From: Deltaproteobacteria bacterium
Lineage (GTDB): Bacteria; Bdellovibrionota_B; Oligoflexia; Oligoflexales; Bog-1112
Assembly (NCBI GenBank): GCA_003136475.1
Contig: PLEQ01000138.1
Coordinates: 4,658-11,902 of the forward strand
Direction of reading: 5' to 3'
Length of the DNA: 7,245 nt
Positions 1 to 5,358 of the stretch are shown here, in pieces; the first letter of the stretch is position 1; each line of letters starts with the position of its first letter. The position numbers and the translations under genes were made by a program. The notes under the pieces were generated by a model, which was not told where the DNA came from, searched no databases, and saw nothing but the letters and a program-made list of their open reading frames with translations.

Positions 1-77
1 ATATATTATCCATGAGTTCCATAGGCGTTTGTTTTGCGATCAAATTCTGTCGAATGAGAGCACAAACACACGTTTGG

Positions 78-85
78 AAAGGAGG
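78..85 (+). promoter_or_regulatory. Ribosome binding site that fixes the cytochrome gene start
   Basis: AAAGGAGG is a near-perfect Shine-Dalgarno sequence lying 4 nt before the ATG at 90. The frame stays open back to the left edge, with another ATG at 12, but that ATG has no such site and would put 26 non-hydrophobic residues before an obvious signal peptide. The site therefore decides for the start at 90. Confidence 0.85.
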
Positions 86-89
86 CCCC

Positions 90-932
90 ATGCGTCTGTC
101 TAGGAGTTTTTGGTCGATAGCATGGCTTCTTGTTGCCCAATTGGCTAGCGCACAAACATTAGTTTTTAAACGACATGGCAAGTCGGTAGCCACTCTGACC
201 CTCGCTGAGCTATCTGCAAAAATAGCTCAGCAGGAGGTACAAGTATGGGAGCCGCATGAGAAGCGAGAAAAAAAATATACGGGCTTTGACACGCAAAAAA
301 TTTTTAGCTTGGTTTATGGCCCGACGTGGACGCAGGCCGAAGACGTCCTTTTTACCTGTAGCGATGGTTATAAACCATCAATCCCGATTTTGAAATTCAA
401 GGCCCATAAAAGTTATCTAATGTTTAAAGGGGCTGAAGCTTCGTTCAAAGTCGTCAATAGCATCCAAAATAATGAGCATGTGGATCTGGGGCCCTTCTAT
501 CTTGCTTGGGACAATAGGACGAATGAAGTCTTGCGAAACGAGGGGGCCATGAATTGGCCCTATCAAATCACGACTATTGATCTGATACGTTTTAGTGAGC
601 AATTTCCCAACACAGCTCCCCCGTTAGGAGCTTCTGACGAGGTGAAAGCTGGTTTTCTTGTATTTAGAACAACCTGTATGCACTGTCATACGCTCAATGG
701 AGAGGGGGCTAGCAAAGCGCCCGAGCTCAACTATCCGGTGAGTGTTATGGATTATTGGAAGAAAGACTGGTTAGAAAAATGGATTTTAGATCCGACGTCT
801 ATTCGTTTTAACTCGACGATGCCTAGCCTTAGAGCTATGGATGCGTCACCGGAAAAGACTGTAAAATCTCTTTTGTCTTATCTGGAAGCCATGGCCAAAG
901 TGAAACATCAACCAACATCGTTTTCAAAATAG
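90..932 (+). CDS. Secreted c-type cytochrome with N-terminal sulfite-oxidase-like (molybdopterin-fold) domain
   Basis: This 280-residue protein is probably exported to the periplasm for electron transfer. Residues 1-21 form a Sec signal peptide (basic MRLSR, hydrophobic core, cleavage near ASA/Q22). The C-terminal domain carries one haem c site, C196-M-H-C199-H200, and a likely axial methionine, M244 in the sequence STMP, as in class I cytochromes c. The middle part, about residues 25-170, includes C90-SDGYKP, GPFYLAW and W156-PYQI. These resemble the oxidoreductase molybdopterin-binding (SUOX/YedY-like) fold, where a Cys in a comparable place binds the cofactor. That match is from memory of motif patterns and is an inference; whether a cofactor is bound cannot be told. 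Start chosen by signal peptide and Shine-Dalgarno. The next gene lies 570 bases downstream and has its own promoter, so this gene is probably not co-transcribed with it. The cytochrome call is firm; electron donor and acceptor are unknown. Confidence 0.85.
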   Translation: MRLSRSFWSIAWLLVAQLASAQTLVFKRHGKSVATLTLAELSAKIAQQEVQVWEPHEKREKKYTGFDTQKIFSLVYGPTWTQAEDVLFTCSDGYKPSIPILKFKAHKSYLMFKGAEASFKVVNSIQNNEHVDLGPFYLAWDNRTNEVLRNEGAMNWPYQITTIDLIRFSEQFPNTAPPLGASDEVKAGFLVFRTTCMHCHTLNGEGASKAPELNYPVSVMDYWKKDWLEKWILDPTSIRFNSTMPSLRAMDASPEKTVKSLLSYLEAMAKVKHQPTSFSK

Positions 933-944
933 GCCCTAAGTCAG

Positions 945-976
945 CTGCGAAGCGTCAGGATGGCTACAGTTCGCAG
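945..976 (+). repeat. Inverted repeat, 7-bp arms
   Basis: CTGCGAA (945-951) and TTCGCAG (970-976) are perfect complements around an 18-nt loop, starting 12 nt after the cytochrome stop codon. TCGCAGG (971-977) is also complementary to CCTGCGA at 1083-1089, so the second arm could pair with either. No T run follows, so it is not a classical terminator. It might protect the 3' end of the mRNA or belong to a structured RNA. Confidence 0.55.
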
Positions 977-1029
977 GTCTGTAACCCTAATGAAAGTCAG
1001 TCGACTTAACGTGATGACCTAGCAACCCC

Positions 1030-1057
1030 GGTATTTTAACTGAAAACATGGTATTTT
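1030..1057 (+). repeat. Short direct repeat, GGTATTTT twice
   Basis: GGTATTTT occurs at 1030-1037 and 1050-1057, exactly 20 bp apart, which is about two helical turns. CCG and CGG flank the pair. This spacing would suit a protein binding one face of the helix, but no matching regulator or promoter is visible nearby, so the role is unknown and chance cannot be excluded. Confidence 0.35.
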
Positions 1058-1161
1058 CGGCTTAAAGATACTCACCTTTAGGCCTGCGAGTTTGCAAAAT
1101 ACTTTCGCCCCTTATTACGCCAACATTTTCGGAAGCTTTCATGATGGGATGGGGATTGGAC

Positions 1162-1183
1162 AGAAAAATTGCAGAATTTTTCT
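1162..1183 (+). repeat. AT-rich perfect hairpin, 9-bp stem
   Basis: AGAAAAATT (1162-1170) and AATTTTTCT (1175-1183) are perfect complements around the 4-nt loop GCAG. The stem has only two G-C pairs and is followed by AAAA rather than T residues on the plus strand. On the minus strand the stem is also followed by non-T sequence. It may be a weak terminator or processing site; the structure is seen, the role is not. Confidence 0.45.
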
Positions 1184-1403
1184 AAAACCCGTGAGTGATA
1201 AGTAAAAGAGACTCATCTCACTCAGAAAAATATTTGGAAACTACAGCAACGGCTCGTTCGGTTATCGATTGAATATTGGGTAGGTCTTGACACCGGATAA
1301 TCCTCTCAGTACCACACTTAGGTATCTAACGAATGTATTTGGCGGGAGTTCTTATATCGCGTGTATCTTTTTCAATGCAAAAGACTCTTTGGACATTACG
1401 TGA

Positions 1404-1412
1404 TGCTATAAT
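1404..1412 (+). promoter_or_regulatory. Extended -10 promoter for mqo
   Basis: TGCTATAAT combines a perfect TATAAT (1407-1412) with the TGn extension typical of sigma-70 promoters that do not need a good -35. No convincing -35 hexamer is present at 16-18 bp; TTGGAC at 1389-1394 is too close. Transcription would start near 1418-1420 and give mqo a leader of about 85 nt. This is the best promoter match in the gap. TTGACA at 1287-1292 lacks a good -10 partner at 17 bp. Confidence 0.6.
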
Positions 1413-1473
1413 TGTTTCAGCTACGTGCCGTGATTCGATCCCCAGGGTCGTTGGAATCAAAAGTTGAAACTTA

Positions 1474-1491
1474 TCCTCTTTGGGTTGAGGA
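1474..1491 (+). promoter_or_regulatory. mqo ribosome binding site, possibly held in a small hairpin
   Basis: GAGGA (1487-1491) within a purine-rich run up to 1497 is the likely Shine-Dalgarno for the ATG at 1503. TCCTC at 1474-1478 is its exact complement across an 8-nt loop. A 5-bp stem is weak, so it may only moderate translation. The site supports the ATG at 1503 over the in-frame TTG at 1464, which lies upstream of the purine run and has no clear site of its own. Confidence 0.5.
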
Positions 1492-1502
1492 AGAGAGATT
1501 CG

Positions 1503-3068
1503 ATGCGAAAACTGCTTTTAAGTTTACTTTGTCTATGTATAGCTCCCAGTGGTCTCGCAAATGCCAAACGAATTGAGAAAACAATCGACGTTGTGCTCGT
1601 AGGTGCGGGTATTATGAGTGCGACGCTTGGGGCTTTGCTCAAAGAGTTGGAGCCGGATATCTCCATTGAGATTTTTGAGAAACTCGAAGCTGTTGCTTTG
1701 GAGAGTTCTTCCGCATGGAATAATGCCGGTACTGGACACGCGGCCTACTGTGAGCTCAATTACACGCCTGAAAGAGCAGACGGTACCATAGATATTAAAA
1801 AGGCCCTTGAAATTAATGAATCTTTCGAAATTTCCAAGCAGTTTTGGGCTTTTTTAATCGAACAGAAGAAAATTCTCTCGCCACAGTCCTTTATCAATAG
1901 AGTTCCTCACATAAGCTTTGTTTGGGGTGATGCCAATGTTGCATTTCTAAAAAAACGCTATGCGGCACTCAGTCAGCAGCCTCTTTTCAAAGGCATGGAA
2001 TATTCCGAAGATCGTGATCAGCTCACACAATGGATGCCCTTGGTTATGGAAGGCCGCAGTGCAAGTCAAAAAGTGGCAGCAACCCGCATGCAATTGGGTA
2101 CAGATGTCAACTTTGGTACACTTACGCAAGACCTGATGGCCATTCTGCTCAGAAGCGGCAATGCTACACTTCATCTCAATCATGAAGTTATGGACATAAA
2201 ACACTATGCGGACGCTACTTGGAACATCGTTGTTAAGGATCTTAAAAAAAATACTAAACAATCTGTCAAAGCAAAGTTCGTTTTTATCGGAGCGGGTGGA
2301 GGGACTTTAGCTCCCCTTCAGAGATCGGGTATCGTTGAAAGTAAGGGGTTCGGAGGTGTGCCTGTCGGTGGTCAATGGCTTGTAACAGACAACCCGACCT
2401 TGCTTAGCCAGCACTCGGCCAAAGTCTATGGCAAGGCAGCCTTAGGCTCTCCCCCGATGTCTGTGCCGCATTTAGATACACGTATCATCAATGGAAAAAA
2501 AGCTCTTCTCTTCGGACCCTTTGCTACATTCGCGGTGAAGCTTCTTAAGAATGGTTCATGGCTTGGTTTTGTCGAAACGATTACACTTGAAAATATCGTT
2601 CCGATGGCTGAAGCGGGTTGGCACAACCTGGCACTAACGCAATATCTCATTACGCAACTTCTGTTGACTCCTGAGCAGCGCTTAGCTGCACTACAGGAAT
2701 ATTTTCCGAATGCAAAGATGGCTGATTGGCGACTTGAAACTGCCGGTCAACGCGTGCAGATGGTCAAAGATGACCCCGAAACCGGTGGTTTCTTACAGTT
2801 TGGTACGGAACTTGTCACTTCTAAAGATGGCAGTCTTGTAGCACTGCTTGGCGCCTCACCTGGAGCGTCGACTGCTGTGGATTTGATGCTCAGGCTGCTT
2901 GACAAATCTTTCAAAGAAAAACTTACAAGCCCAAGCTGGCAATTGAAATTGAAAAAGATGATTCCTTCTTATGGACATAAACTCTCAGAAGATCCCGAGC
3001 TTCTCGATAAAGTTCGCCAATGGGACAACGCGGTCATCGGGTTAACATTGAGTGAGAAGCATCCTTAA
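1503..3068 (+). CDS. mqo: Malate:quinone oxidoreductase (FAD-dependent)
   Basis: Mqo oxidises malate to oxaloacetate and passes the electrons to the quinone pool, an NAD-independent TCA-cycle step at the cytoplasmic membrane. The 521-residue product matches E. coli Mqo (548 residues) along its length as I recall it. It has the FAD Rossmann loop VGAGIMSATLG (G34-x-G36), an acidic residue at the end of the second strand (IFEKLE, E59), the family block SAWNNAGTGH (about 70-79), FINRVPHISFVWG, the MPLVMEGR block, the FVFIGAGG motif, VPVGGQWLV, SPPMSVPHLDTR, LFGPFATF, and near the C terminus LLGASPGAST (448-457). The N terminus, MRKLLLSLLCLCIAPSGLANA, looks like a signal peptide or membrane anchor; E. 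coli Mqo also has a signal-like start. The C terminus lacks the lysine/proline-rich tail of the E. coli enzyme. Start chosen from the Shine-Dalgarno and the hydrophobic N terminus. It has its own promoter and may read through into the hydroxylase 113 nt downstream. Confidence 0.96.
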   Translation: MRKLLLSLLCLCIAPSGLANAKRIEKTIDVVLVGAGIMSATLGALLKELEPDISIEIFEKLEAVALESSSAWNNAGTGHAAYCELNYTPERADGTIDIKKALEINESFEISKQFWAFLIEQKKILSPQSFINRVPHISFVWGDANVAFLKKRYAALSQQPLFKGMEYSEDRDQLTQWMPLVMEGRSASQKVAATRMQLGTDVNFGTLTQDLMAILLRSGNATLHLNHEVMDIKHYADATWNIVVKDLKKNTKQSVKAKFVFIGAGGGTLAPLQRSGIVESKGFGGVPVGGQWLVTDNPTLLSQHSAKVYGKAALGSPPMSVPHLDTRIINGKKALLFGPFATFAVKLLKNGSWLGFVETITLENIVPMAEAGWHNLALTQYLITQLLLTPEQRLAALQEYFPNAKMADWRLETAGQRVQMVKDDPETGGFLQFGTELVTSKDGSLVALLGASPGASTAVDLMLRLLDKSFKEKLTSPSWQLKLKKMIPSYGHKLSEDPELLDKVRQWDNAVIGLTLSEKHP

Positions 3069-3097
3069 AGCTTAGGAACAAATTCAGGACTTGATAG

Positions 3098-3122
3098 AGA
3101 ACAGTTCTTAGGAGATAAGAAC
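3098..3122 (+). promoter_or_regulatory. Nested inverted repeats with a Shine-Dalgarno in the hairpin loop
   Basis: GTTCTTA (3104-3110) and TAAGAAC (3116-3122) are perfect 7-bp complements around the loop GGAGA, so AGGAG (3110-3114), a good Shine-Dalgarno for the ATG at 3123, sits at the loop. AGAAC (3098-3102) is complementary to the first arm too, forming the palindrome AGAACAGTTCT (3098-3108). Alternatively the region is a promoter: TTGATA (3091-3096), a 17-bp spacer and GATAAG (3114-3119), with the palindrome as an operator in the spacer. The two readings exclude each other in part, since the promoter would start transcription at about 3126. Confidence 0.5.
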
Positions 3123-3167
3123 ATGTCTGAATTAGCGAGCTCGATAAGGATGAAGATGAAAATTTGA
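3123..3167 (+). CDS. Possible 14-residue leader peptide upstream of the hydroxylase
   Basis: The frame reads MSELASSIRMKMKI and stops at TGA, 14 nt before the hydroxylase ATG and in another frame. AGGAG lies 8 nt before its ATG, an ideal distance, which is the main reason to list it. The peptide has no recognisable motif. If translated, ribosomes ending here would stop right on top of the hydroxylase ribosome binding site and could couple the two. It could equally be chance, since the frame is very short and would vanish if transcription starts at the alternative promoter within the same stretch. Confidence 0.3.
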   Translation: MSELASSIRMKMKI

Positions 3168-3170
3168 TGA

Positions 3171-3180
3171 AAAGGTGATC
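3171..3180 (+). promoter_or_regulatory. Hydroxylase ribosome binding site, unusual register
   Basis: AAAGGTGATC lies directly before the ATG at 3182. GGTGATC is complementary to the GATCACC end of the 16S rRNA, the part 5' of the usual CCTCC core. Because the pairing is shifted, the effective distance to the start is normal although only one base separates the match from the ATG. This fixes the start at 3182. Confidence 0.6.
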
Positions 3181-3181
3181 C

Positions 3182-4294
3182 ATGACCGGAAACTATGCGA
3201 CACCACCATTCATAACTTATTCTATTCCATTTTTTATCTTCTTCATAATTCTGGAAGTCTTGGTTTCTAAACGTTTGAACAAGAGCTTCTATCGACTCAA
3301 CGACACTATAGCCAATTTGACCATGGGTATCTATTCCCAAATCGCCAACATATTCTACGCAGGTCTCATAACGCTTGCGTATGGCATATGCTACGAAAAT
3401 TTTAAATTTTTTGAAATTAAAACAGATTGGGGCACGGGGTTTAGCTGTTTTCTGCTGGTTGATTTTCTGTATTATTGGTTTCACCGAACGAGTCATCGCG
3501 TTGCCGTGTTTTGGGGTTCGCACGAAGGTCATCATCAAAGCGAAGAATACAATCTTTCGGTCGCCTTACGTCAAGGTGCTTTACAGCCGCTATTTTCCTG
3601 TCTTTACTATCTACCATTAGCGTTATTGGGTTTTCATCCGGTGCTGTTTCTTACATGCTATCAATTCAATACGATTTTTCAATTCTGGATACATACGCGA
3701 GCGCTAAAGAAGCTGGGCATTCTCGAATGGTTTTTGAATACCCCATCTCACCATCGCGTGCATCACGGAATCAATCCCGAATACATTGACAAAAATCATG
3801 CCGGTGTTTTGATTATTTGGGATCGTCTTTTTGGTACATTTTGTGAGGAAAAAAAGGAACCCGTATATGGCACAGTCACGCCTCTAGCAAGCTTCAACCC
3901 AGCGTGGGCCAATATCCGTTTCTGGTTTTCTTTGTACCAGCTCTCGACGCAAGTTCATGGGTGGAGAAATAAATGGAATGTCTGGTGGAAGGCTCCGGGG
4001 TGGAAACCCGAATCCATGGGAGGACCTTTGCCGGTACCTCAGGTTTCCGTTCAAAGCTTTGTGAAATATGATCCCTTGCTTAATCGGCAAGTCTCACTTT
4101 ATATATGTTTAGTTTTTGTTTTAATTGTTGGAGTCGCTCTTCATTACTTTCATACTCACCAGTTATTTAAGCAGGTGGATTATACAACCGCAGTATTTAT
4201 CTTCCTTGCACTCCTATTGCCAGCGCGCTTAATGGAAGACAAAAAAAAGTTGTCTGACCCTGAGCGACCGAAAAGAGCCTTAGGGCTCTTCTGA
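3182..4294 (+). CDS. Sterol desaturase/fatty acid hydroxylase family membrane enzyme, alkylglycerol monooxygenase-like
   Basis: This 370-residue integral membrane protein belongs to the di-iron FA_hydroxylase superfamily, whose members hydroxylate or desaturate lipid substrates with O2. The iron-binding histidine clusters are complete: H101-RTS-H105, H114-EG-H117-H118 and H190-H191-RV-H194-H195, with a further family histidine in FQFWIH171. The blocks SEEYNLSVALRQ, NTPSHHRVHHG, YIDKNHAGVLIIWDRLFGTF and the later TPLASFNPAWAN are those of the alkylglycerol monooxygenase/TMEM195-like branch, so an ether lipid or sterol-like substrate is a reasonable guess, not a demonstrated one. Hydrophobic segments lie at about 10-28, 50-70, 86-100, 137-165, and two near the C terminus (about 309-325 and 338-350), ending in a charged tail. 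It sits 113 nt after mqo, possibly as a second gene of that unit or from its own promoter. Its last 15 bases overlap the convergent peptidase-like gene and form half of a terminator-like hairpin. Confidence 0.9.
   Translation: MTGNYATPPFITYSIPFFIFFIILEVLVSKRLNKSFYRLNDTIANLTMGIYSQIANIFYAGLITLAYGICYENFKFFEIKTDWGTGFSCFLLVDFLYYWFHRTSHRVAVFWGSHEGHHQSEEYNLSVALRQGALQPLFSCLYYLPLALLGFHPVLFLTCYQFNTIFQFWIHTRALKKLGILEWFLNTPSHHRVHHGINPEYIDKNHAGVLIIWDRLFGTFCEEKKEPVYGTVTPLASFNPAWANIRFWFSLYQLSTQVHGWRNKWNVWWKAPGWKPESMGGPLPVPQVSVQSFVKYDPLLNRQVSLYICLVFVLIVGVALHYFHTHQLFKQVDYTTAVFIFLALLLPARLMEDKKKLSDPERPKRALGLF
4273..4290. terminator. Terminator-like hairpin shared by two convergent gene ends
   Basis: AAGAGCC (4273-4279) and GGCTCTT (4284-4290) form a perfect 7-bp stem with a 4-nt loop. 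Read on the minus strand the stem is followed at once by two more T residues, giving TTTT, then CGG, a short U tract; on the plus strand only CTTCT-like sequence follows, so it should work better for the minus-strand gene. The minus-strand stop codon TAA (4280-4282) is in the loop, and the plus-strand stop (4292-4294) is just past the stem. Confidence 0.65.
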
Positions 4295-5242
4295 CGGGGT
4301 ATCCAGAGCGAAGCTAATAGCATTGAAAACGTTCAGAGATAATAGGCTCCCAAGTCGAGATACGATTAGGTAGGTAGAGTATGTATCATCTGGCAGAAGA
4401 CCGGTGTTCATAAGAAGCGCCATGTTGGCATAAGAAATTTTAAAAATACTCTTGTCCGTATCCAACACAAGAAATTCCTGACCGAGGTCGTTGTAACCAA
4501 CAATGGTGACGTAATGCCATGCTAGAGCATCAAAGATAACGAGTGCGATGACTGGGCGTTTTTGAGAGCCAACTGAGATCTGCAGATATTGTTTTAGATC
4601 GTCAAAAGAATCGGTGGCGAAGAGTTTGGGATGTGCTTGGGAAAAGCGGGAATCTTCAGCCAGATGATTGACGATCCATTGCGGAGGAGCCCCCGCGTTT
4701 AGCCCGAGATAAGTCAGGAGATAAGGAGAAATACCCGCTAGAAACGAAACTAGCGAAGCTGCAAACAGATAGGGTGCTTGTCTGGGGCCCTGGCCGGCAC
4801 CCACAAAACCCATTGCCATCAAGCCACCAGCCAGAAAGGTGCCGGAACTTGTGGTGGGAGCCCCTAACCCTTTGGGGAAAGAATGAGCGAATGTTTCGAA
4901 CACATCTTCGTATGCTTCATCAGCGCAAAGGTCCTTTGGGCAAAGGTCCACACCGATGATACAGAAGGCTCGAGCGACCGAATTTGGTCCGCAGGACCAT
5001 GTTCTTAGGGAAAGACGACCCAAAGTTTGCGAGGGAACCTGGTTCCGAGCTTCTTCAAGAGTTTGCTGTTCTACGAGGTGCCAGTTAGGATCACTGTAAA
5101 ATTTATGGAGCTGGGGAGAATCATCATGAGCCTGCAGATAGGCACGTTCTGCGAGTTCTCGCGATGAGGGTTGAGCGATTGCGAGGGAGCTCCCTAGGTT
5201 CATACATAGAATAAATACGACAAGCCAATTATTGATTTTCAT
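4280..5242 (-). CDS. Secreted papain-fold/C39-like cysteine peptidase candidate with glycine-rich hydrophobic insert
   Basis: This is a 320-residue exported protein of unproven function. Residues 1-23 are a Sec signal peptide (MKINNW, hydrophobic core, cleavage near AIA/Q24). C84 in SLRTWSCGPNS sits in the pattern of the nucleophile of C39-like and other papain-fold peptidases; H243 in LAWHYVTIVGYND and D261 in FLVLDTD match the His and Asp positions (compare HYVVVVGYD...VLDP). Further cysteines at 94, 101 and 106 could form disulfides in the periplasm. Between the Cys and His lies a glycine/alanine-rich hydrophobic stretch, about 134-182, that could be one or two membrane segments or a loop. 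The start at 5242 is preferred over the ATG at 5281 because AAGGA lies 8 nt before it and the signal peptide begins there. Its 3' end overlaps the hydroxylase gene by 15 bp. It follows dauA with 116 nt between and may have its own promoter. Peptidase, transglutaminase-like or inactive binding roles are all possible. Confidence 0.65.
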   Translation of the reverse strand: MKINNWLVVFILCMNLGSSLAIAQPSSRELAERAYLQAHDDSPQLHKFYSDPNWHLVEQQTLEEARNQVPSQTLGRLSLRTWSCGPNSVARAFCIIGVDLCPKDLCADEAYEDVFETFAHSFPKGLGAPTTSSGTFLAGGLMAMGFVGAGQGPRQAPYLFAASLVSFLAGISPYLLTYLGLNAGAPPQWIVNHLAEDSRFSQAHPKLFATDSFDDLKQYLQISVGSQKRPVIALVIFDALAWHYVTIVGYNDLGQEFLVLDTDKSIFKISYANMALLMNTGLLPDDTYSTYLIVSRLGSLLSLNVFNAISFALDTPSEEP

Positions 5243-5250
5243 AGGAGGTG

Positions 5251-5255
5251 TCCTT
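5251..5255 (-). promoter_or_regulatory. Ribosome binding site of the peptidase-like gene
   Basis: On the minus strand AAGGA lies 8 nt before the ATG at 5242. It selects this start over the in-frame ATG 39 nt upstream, which has no Shine-Dalgarno. The CACCTCCT between the site and the ATG is an anti-Shine-Dalgarno-like sequence on the mRNA itself and could pair with the site in part. Confidence 0.6.
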
Positions 5256-5271
5256 AAGTCGTTGGAGGCGT

Positions 5272-5309
5272 AGTCTAGCATGGTCTGGGCGTCAAATCAA
5301 ACCTGGTTT
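5272..5309 (-). promoter_or_regulatory. Weak candidate promoter and palindrome before the peptidase-like gene
   Basis: On the minus strand an extended -10, TGC then TAGACT (5280-5272), lies 18 bp from a TTTGAT -35 (5301-5296). An 11-bp palindrome, AAACCTGGTTT on the plus strand (5299-5309), overlaps the upstream edge of that -35, where a regulator could bind. Each element is a modest match, so the gene may simply be transcribed from dauA. Confidence 0.3.
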
Positions 5310-5358
5310 AGTTAGTAGAAACATAGGTGAAAAGTGAAAATTGGGTCTTCTTTAGAGC

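Larger units (their letters stand above)
933..1502 (+). other. Long non-coding stretch rich in inverted repeats, ending in the mqo leader
   Basis: This gap of 570 bases holds no convincing gene on either strand and no RNA family I recognise. It contains a 7-bp inverted repeat just after the cytochrome gene (945-976), an 8-bp direct repeat (1030-1057), an AT-rich 9-bp hairpin (1162-1183), a looser repeat GAGTGA/TCACTC (1193-1198 and 1218-1223), and an extended -10 promoter near 1404-1412. The 9-mer CAGAAAAAT occurs at 1161-1169 and 1223-1231. No G+C-rich hairpin followed by a T run was seen, so where cytochrome transcription ends is unclear. An unrecognised small RNA or a decayed gene is possible but unsupported. 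Confidence 0.6.

Noticed and set aside
12..89. Upstream extension of the cytochrome gene to the ATG at 12
   Set aside because: It has no ribosome binding site and would bury a clear signal peptide behind 26 residues; the ATG at 90 has AAAGGAGG before it.
2..103. Open frame of 33 codons from the left edge that ends in TAG just inside the cytochrome gene
   Set aside because: It could be the tail of an upstream gene, but frames this short stay open often by chance and the peptide resembles nothing I know. More sequence to the left would settle it.
960..1060. Possible riboswitch (SAM, c-di-GMP or other) upstream of mqo
   Set aside because: Some GATGACC and AACCCC pieces caught the eye, but no known conserved core is present and it lies over 400 nt from the gene, upstream of the promoter.
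1287..1315. TTGACA promoter candidate upstream of mqo
   Set aside because: The -35 is perfect, but TACCAC at 17 bp is a poor -10 and GATAAT at 1296 is too close. The extended -10 at 1404 is better.
1417..1455. tRNA-like T-loop sequence TTCGATCCC
   Set aside because: The flanking bases do not form a 5-bp T stem and no anticodon or acceptor arms surround it.
1503..1560. Lipoprotein signal at the mqo N terminus (cysteines 10 and 12)
   Set aside because: The residues before each Cys do not fit the lipobox L-[AS]-[GA]-C.
1947..2261. 104-codon minus-strand frame inside mqo
   Set aside because: It is antisense to conserved Mqo blocks and has no ribosome binding site or recognisable motif.
3065..3538. 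157-codon minus-strand open frame opposite the hydroxylase
   Set aside because: It lies antisense to the start of a gene with complete histidine motifs, and its own sequence shows no domain; it is a shadow frame.
3475..3789. 104-codon plus-strand frame inside the hydroxylase
   Set aside because: It covers the histidine-cluster region in another frame and shows no protein-like domain.
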